A stretch of 64,000 bases of DNA from Ampelocalamus luodianensis (Eukaryota > Streptophyta > Magnoliopsida > Poales > Poaceae): contig CM070632.1 of assembly GCA_036346255.1 (NCBI GenBank), forward strand, positions 24,073,408 to 24,137,407, given 5' to 3'. The notes beneath the pieces are model-generated. The model made no database searches and was not told the origin of the DNA. It saw only the letters and a list, made by a program, of their open reading frames with translations. Each line of letters starts with the position of its first letter. Position 1 is the first letter of the stretch. Below, piece after piece: positions 1 to 11,480 of the stretch. The position numbers and the translations under genes were made by a program.

Positions 1-1893
1 TTCAATACTATCAAGTCATAAATATAATTCATCACACTATAATAACTATTCTTATGTCCAATGAATCAAGTAATTGAGTATAGGTTATGGTTCCAAGTGT
101 GCTAGCCCTTCCCACATGAAACGTCGTCAACGGTAACATAAAAACAACAATAGAGCAAGAGTGAGTTCACGACTCAGCAAGCACTAGATCATCAACATCA
201 ACTAGTTACTCCTATTTCTTCTCATACGCAATTATCAATTTCTATTTTCATTAAATGCAAGATATCTCTGCACTACATGTCCATATGCTCATTTCATCAC
301 GTATACCGGTATAACATCGGTGAACATGCGCATAAATGTTCACCCCTTTCATTAAGCCCGTCCTCAAAGGAACAGGGACCTCTCCACTCCTGTGGAGTCT
401 CTACCAACAAGGTAGATATGTGATCATTATGATCACCTTCTCTTCGTGCAATGATGCTTATGAATGCACAATTTAACATAAGTTCATCAATAATTCCATT
501 ATCCAACATTCATGACTTCATCAACATGACTAATATCATAACCATTCACATTGTTGCAATTAAACAAGGTAATAGAATAAACAACATATATGGTAAGAAG
601 TAATAAGGAATACAGTGATCAACCATCGATCACTGCCTATCATGCACTTGCCTCTTTATCCCCTGGGAACCGGATAGCGAGGCAGCGGTAAGGCACTAAA
701 GACCACACTCCCTGAACAAACAATTTAAAATAATATCAAAATCACATCATCACAGCACAAAAATATTACACTAATCGTCCTCGCATGTCTACACCAAAAC
801 AACACAATTAACCCAATTCTACCGGACACAGTACGCGTTGTCCCAGAAGTAAAATGACTCTAACTTATTCGTCTGAAATCTAAATCTAGAAAACCAATAC
901 TTTATGAAACCCTCACGAAATTGCCTACAGCTACCTAGTTATGAAGAACTTCTGATTTTTACCGTTTTCTCTCCTGTTTTCTTCCCCAAAGACTATCCTA
1001 GAATCTGTCAGGACAGACCACTTTACAATTTCGTATCATTAATTCTAAAACTTGAAAAATATAAGAATGATACCAGTTCTGAAAGCTATTCATAATTTCC
1101 TAGCTTATTCAAGTTATTACCAAAATTTAATTATTTCCTTTACTAGGTGAAAACAGTCCATCTACACGATCTCTGCGAACGACATCTGATTTCTGGATAG
1201 CGACATTCTCGAGATCGTAACTTTTCGCTCACTACTCTGAATCTACTGATCTAGACCTTACTGGAAAGATAACAAAATTATCTACATCTTTTATAATTAG
1301 ACAAAACTCTGAATCCTAGCCTAAATATCTCAAATGGTCCCCACAAGATTCTGCGTTAAAACTCGACGAACTAGGGCATGCTGAAAACTAATCTTCCCTT
1401 GGGCAAAACGATCTACGAAACCTACAATGACTAATCCAAGATAATTCTAGGGATTATAAGAGGTTACCCTTGAAGAACACGAAGGATCACGAAAATCCCT
1501 CAAATTTTCCTCTCTTCCTCCCTTCTTTTCTTCTTCTCTTTCCTTCCTTCCATCTCCTTGCTCGTTCCATCCCTCGGCAGCAGCCACCCAAGGATGGAGG
1601 CTAGGGCGGCGTGGCTCCAGTGGGGTGGGTCGACACATTGGAGCAGGAAGGGGCAGGGGCGGCGCACCACAGGGCAGGGAGGCTGGGGTGCGGCAAGGGG
1701 GGCGAGGTGTGGTGGCTAGGGTTGGGGCTGCCACCCCCTTGGTTCTTTTATGGCGGTAGCCCACCTTGGGCCAAGATGGCGTGGGCTGGGAGCCCATGGC
1801 CTAGGTTTTCCACTATTTGCAAAAAACCCATTTAATTCCTTTAATTCCCTCTCTACTTCATTTAATCCTCCTAATGCGATTCGGGATATTACA
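1..1893 (-). repeat. LTR A: partial gypsy-type LTR, minus strand
   Basis: The right edge reads gggatattaca, the reverse complement of TGTAATATCCC, a one-base variant of the TGTAACATCCC start shared by the other Tekay-like LTRs here. The left edge lies outside the window. As in the other LTRs, AT-rich DNA surrounds a GC-rich block (about 1500-1800). The dyad module seen in LTRs B to I is absent, so this is probably a different subfamily. Open frames in the GC-rich block (for example 1447-1797 minus) look like low-complexity non-genes. Family assignment is inference. Confidence 0.5.
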
Positions 1894-2005
1894 ACATAAG
1901 TCGTCATTGACAAGGGCAACCAGCGCAAGGCAACATCAGCATCCTTCTTGCCCTCCGAGATGCAACAGTTGTGGGAGAGATGTGACGACGTCGTTGACCC
2001 CCCAC
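1894..2005 (-). other. Reina-like element internal fragment between two LTR insertions
   Basis: This 112-bp strip lies between LTR A and solo LTR B. After removal of solo LTR B (TSD cccac) it joins the gag-like strip at 16600-17011, so both belong to one older host element on the minus strand. The strip is too short to name a domain. Assignment rests on nesting geometry. Confidence 0.4.
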
Positions 2006-5000
2006 TGTCGGGACCCAAAAATGCAATTCTGGACCCTCTGTGTATTCTACACTAGTCCAGGATCATACTAGTGCACATAGTGTCAACATAGATGAATATC
2101 AATCCACACAAGTCGAATAATAACATAAATAATTAATTTGAATAACAAATATGGTTTTGACCTTATGGTCGAGTTTACATTTACTAAGCCTCGCAGGGCT
2201 GGCAGTAATTAAATAAGCAGCGGAACAAAATAAACTCCAACAGAATCCTATAAATTCACCACAGGCAACTGACTGGGATCAATGACCTAACGATTAGCAC
2301 CTTTGTAGTACTCCTCGAATGCAGACGATGACTTCTGCACTTCTGTTGATTTGATTTAGCAAATATGAGTACACAACCGTACTCGCAAGTCATACCACAG
2401 AATGCAATGTATAGATGCAGGCTTATTGCAAAGGAATGACTTCTGTGGTTCTTTTACAGAAATGCAATATTTACAATTGAATACAAATAATAGATTGAAA
2501 TATAACTTAAAATAAATAAACAATAATAACTTAACAATTGTTTTCACAAAGGACACAAAGCCTAAACAGATTCTTTCACCCAGCTCCATGAATAAATTCA
2601 CACAGCTGTCCCTTCCTAATTGTTTTATGAAAATCTACCCCTCGTGTGAAATCCCCGAGCATGTCCATGACCGCGGACGCGGCTATTCGAATAGATTGTT
2701 TAACACTCTGCAGAGGTTGTACACTTTACTCACAAGATGCAATCAACTTGTACAGAGCTGATCACAACAAAACTTTTCAGAAACTTCATCTCAAGCATTG
2801 ACACTCCCAATGTGTTTTACCGTCGCACCAACCCTACCACAACGCTTTGGCACGATGCACAAAGTTGGACCTGGAGACAGCGAACCTCCTATAGATGTGA
2901 CCCTACCACGGTGGTACACACCTCTACCCATTTCTAACCTAATACCTGAGTAGTCAATGTTGAGAATCCATAACTTACTAAGTTAAGCCCGTCCCATCAG
3001 GCATGTGGTTGTACAGTTGTGGCTCAGTTCAATGGCGCACAAAGTTAAGTCCTTAATTGACCAAGGCAAGACTTCCAGTTTCTAACTATGTCACACAGAT
3101 TATTATTCCCAATCACACAGTTCCACCATGTCACAAAGTATCCACCATTTGTCTTAGTCTAAAACCTTTCTCACCCTGTTGGTCAAGTGCAACACATGCC
3201 ATCAATGAGTAATAGCACACATCACATAGTTTTATCACAAAGTTTCATATTCACTTAGTCAAATTTGTAATTGCAACTCACATGAAATGATGACTCGTTG
3301 CATGGCTAAGAAAACTAATCATATCTAACCAACCCACATTGGTGCTATCATAATACCAACTAATAATGAACAAATCTAGGGTGATAAAACATCAAGGTAA
3401 TACAATAGACAAGGCGAATATAAACAAATTGATTTAATAACTAAACCCAAAAGCATTTAATAAATATTTAAAGTAGAATGTAGTACTTCGAATCAAAGTA
3501 GTTTTGAAAACTGGGTTCAATATGATTAAAGGTATAACTTGCCTTGGAATAGATCTGAGTATTGGTCTTGCTCTTGGTGAACTCCTTCAAAATCTCCCGA
3601 AGAATCAATGTCTATTCACAAACGAGATAAACAAACAAAAATAAATAAAATAGAGAAGAAAATCAACTCTAAAATTAAATAAAAATCTCAGATAGATAGA
3701 TCTCAAATTTAGATGAATTTAGAAATTTGAATGAGCTCAATCGGAGTTCGGATACAAAAGATATGGCTTTTGGAAGATCAAACCCTAAAGAAATAACCTA
3801 AATTGGATTTTCTGGAATTTCGGGATTTATCTCTCTACTGGAAAATCAGAATATGACGCCAGCATGATGTCAGCCCTAGGATTTTCGGCTGAAAAGGATT
3901 AAAAGAAATTCCTGACATGTAGGACCCATATGGCAGTGACACGGCTTTTGGTGAACTAAGTCTACAGACTTTTGGATCTGGGGTTTGGTGGGCTGGACAC
4001 ACAGACGTTGACGAGGCGATGATTGGATTGACATGTGTGTGCCACATAGGACTAGGAGCTGATGTGGCTAGTGACATGTACACAAACGTTAGATCGACGG
4101 TGGCATGACTCGGGTTTCAAAGGTCGTCAGCGATTGACGGCATCTCACCGGCGATGAGTGGTACCAACATGTAGATAATGCTAATGTGAACTTGTTGGTG
4201 CACTTACGAGTGCTTGAGGACAATGGTGGTGGTCGGCGGCGAGCTCGAAGCGGTGAAGGGCTTCGGGTATTGTCAGACGAAGATTCCGACGACGATCTGA
4301 GGCAACGGATGGGTGCACGAGGGACAACAGAGACAATGGTGCAGATAACGACGATAGGGCTTCAATGGCGGTGGTGGAATTTTCAAAAATGACAACCTCG
4401 GCTGAAACCCTAGAACTCTAAATTGCGGTGGCACTGGGGCTCGAGGGGCGAAATTGATCGGGCGCTTTGGATGAGGGGGCGATTGCGATCATAGGGTGCC
4501 TATTTATAGGGGTCGGGCGTGCCGGATTTGGAAATCCCTAAATTGAGTTCGAGATGAACATGAAAGAAATCCCGAGTTTAAAGGGGGACAGAATCCATTT
4601 CGGGGATGATTGGTTGCAGACATGGACACGGGATAGCTAGAGATAAGATTTGGCAACAAAATTTGAGAGGTTTTAGTTGGAGAGTCCGTTTGTTGGACGA
4701 GCTTCTAGAAGAAGACAATGACGAACGAAGGCTCGGGCACGACGAAGAAGATGACACGGAGACGACGAAGACGTGGGACCCACGTGTCAACGGTGTAAGG
4801 GCGCGGGCGTTTTTGGACTGGTCCAAACGGAAAATGGGTCTACCTTTCAGCGACAGCGACGACGCGTACGTTCGGACTAAGTGAACGCCACGTGGGCCAC
4901 ACGCGAAGAAAACATGACTAGGCTGAAGAGATTCGGCCTAGTTGGAATTTGATATTTGAATTAGGAAATCTATTTTATAAATAACAGAAAAACCAAATGG

Positions 5001-5046
5001 CAATTAGAAAATAGCAAATGAATTCAAAAAAATTCTAGACAAATCT
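2006..5046 (-). repeat. Solo LTR B, first part (Tekay-like gypsy LTR, minus strand)
   Basis: The LTR starts on the plus strand with tgtcgggacc. It continues after the nested gypsy element and ends in gggatgttaca at 16594. The flanking 5-mers are identical: cccac at 2001-2005 and 16595-16599. No primer binding site or internal domain adjoins either end, so this is a solo LTR of about 3.24 kb left by LTR-LTR recombination. It contains the dyad module (CTATTCGAATAG at 2683-2694, CTCTGCAGAG at 2706-2715) and a GC-rich block at about 4080-4900. Confidence 0.85.
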
Positions 5047-7587
5047 TGTAACATCCTAAATTTCATTTTCTGGCTAAAAATAAAATTAATTATTTTCCTT
5101 AAGTTTTTCTGAATTTTCTAGAATTTTAAAAGCTTTTCTCTAATTAATTTGAAAGCAAAATAATTCATTTTCGAAATTTAGTAACAAAATTAAGTTAGAA
5201 ATAATTTAGTTAAGTCATAAATGACTTTGGGAATTTCTGTGAATTTTTCCATTATTTGTGGACTTAATATGCTATTTTCTAAAAGCCTAAATCAATTAAT
5301 CTACGTTTTAAATTGAAAAATCTATTTAAAACCTCAGCTAAAGCCTTGGGCTGAATCTCAGCCCATTTGGCCCATTTCTGCCTCAGCCTAGCCCATTTCT
5401 CTCTCACACGTGGCCCGCACAGCCCCTCTCCCGCGCGCACTCGCTTTCATCATCTATGGACCGTCCGATCAAAAGTGGACGACCCGATCTAGCTTGGACG
5501 TTCGGCGGTCGGAACGTTTCAAGCAGTGTGGACCGTCCGATCTAATTTAGATGGCTTGATCTTGATGACACTTTCGAACGGTCTGAACATTCCAAATCAG
5601 TTTGGACCATTCGATCCTAATCTAACGGCCCAAGCGTCACCCTTCATTTCTTAGCCCAGTCTGAACGTTTCTCGCTCCCGCTGACTTGTGGGCCCGCCTT
5701 GTCAGATCATCTTCTACCTCTAGCCTTCTTCTCCGCGGAGACGCCCGATTTTGCTGCTTCTCGAAGATTCGCTCGCGCCGCTCTTAGCTTTCCTATATTC
5801 CCTTGTACGTACGTCTAACGTCTCCGCAACAACTACCTCAACCTGTTTAGGGTTTTTCCTTAGTTTTAAACTTCTAAATTTTATATCTTTTGCATCCTAA
5901 CTCCGTTTGAGCTCATTCAGATTTTTAAATTTGTCTAAAATCAAGATATAGCCATCTAAACTAAAATTATATAACTTGGAGTTCATTTGATTCTTATTTG
6001 AATTTATTTGAATTTTGTTGAATTTGGATTGTTTTCTCGTATAGATTTGGACGACTCTAGAGAGCTTGATCCTTCAGAAGATTTAGATTACCAGGACCTT
6101 CAACAAGGCAAGTTATACCTTTGACCATATTGACCCTACTATTTTAAATTATTTAATTATATTTTAATTTATTATTGCATGCATAGTTCAATTCAGCTAT
6201 TTTAAATTCCTATTTTAAATTCCTAGTTAATCTCTCTCCTTTGTATGGCCAATATTGATGTTTGGATTGTCATTTCCTTGTCACCATAGTAAAATAAATT
6301 AGAAAAGTATGCTTAGTCAATGCTTAGACCAAAATGTTGATTTTGGGGAATTTAGCCAAAATACAAAGTTGATTTAAAATTGAGACTATGGTATTGTCTT
6401 TACCATAGAATGTTTTGACATGAAAAATAAATAAAACTGGTTTAGACTTAGGTGAATTGGACCATTGGTGGGTGCAAGTTTATGTACGGGCTCAATTCAG
6501 CGAATGTTTGAGGTCAAGTGATAGTTTTGGAAGTCACCCAGTCATGTGAGGACCAGTCTGCGAGCTGCGGATTTGTAGCCAAACTCGTACCACCATAAGT
6601 CTGGAGTGGGACAGACTTGGCCAAATAAGCTATACTATTTCACCATGACTATGTCAAAGAAAGATGTGGGTGTCGTGAAGACTTATTGTTAATACTCACA
6701 TGGCGCAAGAGGGGGTTATCGTTTGGTGCAAAGCCTACGATGATGAAACCTTAGCGGGCATAGTTATGTTGAAATAATGTAGTGTAAAGGCCTCGTGATA
6801 GTTGCTTAGTCGCACGCTTTCGGAAGCGTGTTTTGGTCGACATGTTAAGCAAACTGTCTCTTGTGGGTAAAGTTGTACCAACTCTGCAGAGTAATAATCT
6901 ATTCGAATAGTCGCGTCCGAGGTCATGGACATGCTAAGAAAAGCCTTTCATGGATTAGATCTTAGTTTTGTTTTTAAATAATTTCAAACTCAGATGTTTT
7001 GGATATTTTCATCCAATTGGGAAATTCAGGAAGAATGCTTGGTGTAAGGGGGTTTGTCCTTCACCATTTGTGTATAGAAGTTTATCCTATACTTGAGATT
7101 GATGAATCAAAATAAAAGTTTGATTTTAACTATAGATTAAAAATTGCTTTGAAACTTAGTAATGATATTTAAAACCTGAAAATGCTGCTTTATGCAAATA
7201 AACCCTATCAGCCTCACTTGTATTACCATGCATGCATTATATTTTGTTAATTGGGTGTAACTTGCGAGCACGGAAGTTGTGCTCACTTTTGCTGAATAAA
7301 CTTTATTCAGGTGAAGACTTCTATCCAGACGGTGAGGACTTGGAGGACTAGGCCATGCCCCTAGACGATTGCCTGTGACAGATCGTGTGGCCTACCACTT
7401 ATTTACGCTTTTTGGCTGTATCTTTTATTTGGTCTTAGGCCCCATCTTGTATTAAACTCTGATCTATATTAATAAAATGCGTGATATGAATTTGTTATTA
7501 TTTTTTGTTTGAATGTGCACACTAGTTTTTCCTAGACTAGTGTATGAAACACAGTGAATTTGGGATCTTTCGTTCCTGGGTTCGACA
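5047..7587 (+). repeat. 5' LTR of the Tekay-type gypsy element
   Basis: It runs from TGTAACATCC to GGTTCGACA and is 2541 bp long. It aligns end to end with the 3' LTR except for a gap of about 811 bp at 5842-5850, where the GC-rich block of the 3' LTR (about 13863-14673) is missing. It contains the dyads CTCTGCAGAG (6882-6891) and CTATTCGAATAG (6899-6910). Substitutions against the 3' LTR are plentiful by eye, which indicates an old insertion. Confidence 0.92.
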
Positions 7588-7591
7588 AAAG

Positions 7592-7604
7592 TGATATGAG
7601 AGCC
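7592..7604 (+). other. Primer binding site (initiator tRNA-Met type, decayed)
   Basis: TGATATGAGAGCC begins four bases after the LTR end. The usual plant iMet PBS is TGGTATCAGAGCC, so two positions differ. The minus-strand element D has the same four-base spacing with an undecayed PBS. Confidence 0.75.
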
Positions 7605-7749
7605 ATATCGGCTGTAAGTCGTGGCCTTAGAACTCTTAAGGACTTATTTATGAAAATCTAAAAATACTTTGAGTCTTTCTGGTGTCCTTCCTCAACCTTT
7701 CTCTTTAAAATTGATTACTAACTCATCTCTTTTTCAAAAAAAATTGTAG

Positions 7750-8331
7750 ATGGCTGAAAAACCCAACGCCATTTCCCATGGAGTTTTTGCCGGGCAGTGG
7801 GCTGCCATTCTGTGGAAGATGATGCAACACCTGGACTTCAACCAGAGGCCTACATACCAAGGTTACAAGTACAAGGTGGGAAGGCAAGACCGCTGGAGAG
7901 TAGAGGTGATCCTCTACTTCAACCTGGAGCATGACACAGTGTTCCACATCTTTGACGCCCCAATGCGTCGGGACACTTTCTCCGATGGCATCCAGGATGC
8001 AGCCAGGGAGGCAGTCCGCAGGCTCCGCTATGCGTACGATCACCGCCTCCAGGGCACCGATTTTCATTATTACTCGATGCATATCTCGACCCAACTGGGC
8101 AGTGCTTTCCGCTCAGCTAGAGATGAAGACTCCCCCGAGATAACACACCAGGTGGACCTAACCAAGGCTATGGATTATGCCTATGGGAACACCTTGGATG
8201 AGCTGCATATTATCCAGGGGAGATTGGAGGCCACAGAAGAGAGGCTGAAGGCCACAGAGGAGGAGTTGGCTCTCTACAAGGGTGAAGGCTACAGAGGAGG
8301 AGTTGGCTCTCTACAAGGTAGGCAAAGCTAG
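7750..8331 (+). CDS. Extra ORF between PBS and gag (unknown function)
   Basis: This open frame of 193 residues is uninterrupted and lies upstream of, and separate from, gag. Residues 1-125 look globular, with tryptophans near 17, 22 and 49 and a GIQDAAREAVRRL helix around residue 80. The last 50 residues form a predicted coiled coil (LEATEERLKATEEELALY). A clearly related 235-residue ORF sits in the same place in element D (40232-40939, minus): GIQDAAREAVRRL aligns with GIQESSRLSMLRI, and both are followed by acidic helices. It has no zinc knuckle or retrotransposon gag signature. I do not recognise a function. It could be an accessory or split gag N-terminal protein. The C-terminus carries a short local duplication (about 8246-8318), which may have shifted the original end. 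Confidence 0.6.
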   Translation: MAEKPNAISHGVFAGQWAAILWKMMQHLDFNQRPTYQGYKYKVGRQDRWRVEVILYFNLEHDTVFHIFDAPMRRDTFSDGIQDAAREAVRRLRYAYDHRLQGTDFHYYSMHISTQLGSAFRSARDEDSPEITHQVDLTKAMDYAYGNTLDELHIIQGRLEATEERLKATEEELALYKGEGYRGGVGSLQGRQS

Positions 8332-8578
8332 CACCAACAACTCCCCGGATTACACTCCTGGAACCCCATAGATTATGCCTTTAGTACTTCCTTTAGATGT
8401 GAATTGTGAGCTGCTAATACCCTTTTTGGCAGCCACAATAGTTTAATTAAATAAATAAAGTGAGAATTATTTTGAAAATTTGCTCTATTTTCCATGTGTT
8501 TATTTGGTTCTTAGGTTGTTCTGGAAATATCCCCCTTAGTTTCTCCTTATCTTTCCTAAGTCCTTGAACTTCCAGCAG

Positions 8579-10336
8579 ATGGTGACTACTTGTACTGGAA
8601 GCGGCAGTGCCAGCGGACAGGGAAACGACAACGTTGGCTACTAGGAGAATCCAGTTCAGCAGCCACCACCTCCTCCAAGCGAAGCCCCTGATTGGCGCCA
8701 GATGATGACTAACCAGTCACATCTGATTGATCTATTAGCCTAGTCCCTCAACAACAACGAGAATGCTCAAGCAACAACAACATCTCATGCTCCTCCACCA
8801 TACCCACCACCTCAAAGGGCCAGCATGTCCGAGTTTATGAGGATGTATCCACCAACCTTCTCAAGTAGCACAGAACCTATCGACGCCGATGATTGGCTTC
8901 AGGCCATTGGGAAGAAGCTGGATATTGCACGGTGCACAGACCGCTAGAGGGTGCTGTTTGCCTCTCATCAGCTTTCAGGACCAGCTTCTGAATGGTGGGA
9001 CAACTACAGTCTAGCCAACAACGATGACCAGTCCATCACTTGGGCTGAGTTTATGCGAGCTTTTAGGCGTGCTCACATTCCTGCTGGCATGATGACCTTA
9101 AATAAAAAGGAATTCCGCTCGCTTCGCCAAGGCAACTGCTCAGTGAGCGAGTATTTACACAAGTTCAATCAGCTTGCTCGCTATGCACCAAAAGATGTGG
9201 CCAAGGATGAAGACAAGCAAGAACAATTCCTAGAAGGAATGAATGATGAACTCTCCGTCTATCGGATCTCTCAGGACTTCACTGACTTTCAGCAGTTGGT
9301 GAACAAAGCTATTCGTCAGGAGGGAAAACATCAGGAGATGGAGAACTGCAAGCAGAGGATGGCAGCTCATAAATTCAATTCTGGAGGTCTCCCCAAGCCC
9401 CACACTGCTTCAGCCTAGCCACCGTAGTGCAGCAGGTTTCAGTCTTCTTCCTCTTCAAGGATGCCTACCTCTGCACCCTGTTAGGAGTTTCGCAGCTCGT
9501 TTGCAGGAGGCCAATTTCAGAAGGACACATCAGAAGTTACCTGCTATCACTGCTAGGAGAAGGGGCACTTCGCCAATAAGTGTCCTAAGAAGCATCTTCC
9601 ACATGCTCCCAAGACAAGAGTCCAAACTACTAGCAGCACCTCTGCTGCTAAGAAGGCGAATCAGTTCGTGAAGGGCAGAGTGAACCACATCACTGTTGAA
9701 GAAGCTCAGTCTGCACCAGATGTTGTTCTTGGTATGTTTCTTGTCGATTCAATACTAGCATCAGTTCTATTCGATCCAAGAGCTTCACATTCGTTTGTTT
9801 CAAGCAAATTTGTGGAAAAATATGGGTTATCTACCTCTCCCTTAGTTCACCCTATGTTAATTCAGTCCCTAGTCTCAGAAATGAGGACTAGTTCTGTATG
9901 CCCAAACCTCACTTTGAAGATATCCGGAGTAACTTTATTGGCCGATTTAATAGTTTTACATTCCCAAGGATTAGATGTGATCCTTGGAATGGAATGGCTA
10001 GCCAAGAACCAAGGACAGATAGATTGTGCTAATAAGTCTATCACCCTGACCAATGACCAAGGGATTAAAATGGAATTCAAGCCTAAGATTCCTACTGGAG
10101 GAAGTTCCATTCTTACTAGTCTTAAGGAGGTAAAGCTAGAAGAAATTTCGGTGGTACAGGAATACCCGGATGTGTTTCCCGAAGAATTACCTAGCATTCC
10201 ATCAGATCAGGACATCATGTTTCTGATTGACTTAGTCCTAGGGACGGCGCCCATTTCGAAGCGACCCTATAGAATGCCTGCTAACGAGTTAGCAGAACTG
10301 AAGAAACAGATCGAAGAATTGCAAAACAAGGGATAA
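8579..10336 (+). pseudogene. gag and protease region of the Tekay-type element
   Basis: One reading frame from the ATG at 8579 covers a proline-rich N-terminus, the retrotransposon gag core (about 8830-9350, with ADDWL, ASEWWDNY and the LRQG region), a CCHC zinc knuckle (9542-9583) and an aspartic protease (about 9700-10010). In-frame stops occur at 8642, 8741, 8945, 9416, 9425, 9482 and 9554; the last lies inside the zinc knuckle. Most fit CAG to TAG. The protease active site, expected D-S/T-G, reads D-P-R at 9773-9781, so the enzyme would be dead even without the stops. A one-base insertion near 10334 shifts the frame before reverse transcriptase. The 8332-8578 stretch between the upstream ORF and this start is non-coding. 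Confidence 0.88.
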
Positions 10337-11480
10337 CATCCAGCCGAGTTCATCACCATGGGGAGCTCTAGTGCTGTTTGTTAAAAAGAAGGATAATAGT
10401 ATGAGGATGTGTGTAGACTACAGATCGCTCAATGAAGTCACAATCAAGAATAAATATCTGTTACCCAGGATCGACGATCTCTTTGATCAGCTAAAAGGAG
10501 CAAGCGTCTTCTTGAAGATCGACCTGAGATCCGACTATCATCAGCTGAAGATCAAACCAGAAGATATTCCCAAGAAGGCTTTCACTACCAAATATGGACT
10601 ATATGAGCTTACAGTGATGTCTTTTGGATTAACAAATACCCTGGCCTATTTTATGAATATGATGAACAAAGTGTTCACTGAATTCTTGGACAAGTTCGTG
10701 GTAGTTTTCATCGATGATATTCTCATCTATTTAAAGGATGAGTTAGAGCATGAGAAGCATCTCAGGAAAGTGTTGGAAAAGCTTAGAGAATATCAGCTGT
10801 ATGCCAAGTTCAGCAAAAGCGAATTTTAGCTAGACCAAGTGGCATTCCTCGAACATATTGTGTCAACCGGAGGAGTTGTAGTGGACTCTACCAAGGTCGA
10901 AGCCGTAATGGATTGGAAGCGACCAAAATCCGTCACGAAAGTGAGAAGTTTTCTTGGATTAGCCAAATATTACCACAGATTCATCGAAGGTTTCTCCAAG
11001 ACAGCTAGCCAATGACGCAGCTTTTGAAGAAGGAGAAGTTTGAATGGATATACGTTTGTGAACGAAGCTTCTGAGAGTTGAAGCAAAGACTAGTTTCTGC
11101 CCTAGTCCTAGTTTTGCCAGACATCCATAAGGACTTCGAGGTCTTCTGTGATGCCTCTCGTCAAGGTATTGAATGTGTGCTCATGCAAGAAGGCAAGGTC
11201 GTAGCTTATGCATCCCGATAGTTGAGACCACATGAAGGGAATTACCCCACACATGACTTGAAATTGGCAGCAATTGTGCATGCACTGAAGATCTGGCGAT
11301 ATTACCTCATTGGTAATCGCTACGAGATTTTCACGAACCATAAGAGATTGAAATACATCTTTACACAGTCAGAACTCAATTTGAGGCAAAGGAGATGGTT
11401 GGAATTGATAAAGGATTATGACATTGGAATCCATTATCATCCCAGAAAAGCAAACGTTGCAGATGTCCTGAGTAGAAAAG
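10337..11480 (+). pseudogene. Reverse transcriptase and RNase H of the Tekay-type element
   Basis: The frame opens with LFVKKKD and RMCVDYRSLN, continues through DLRSDYHQLK and KYGLYE, and reaches the catalytic FIDDILIY at about 10707. A TGG to TAG stop lies at 10827. A one-base deletion near 11012 restores the original gag frame. RNase H follows from about 11130 (FCDASRQG), with a TAG at 11219 and a TNHK in place of the usual TDHK. The catalytic RT aspartates are still present. Non-functional because of stops and frameshifts. Confidence 0.88.
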
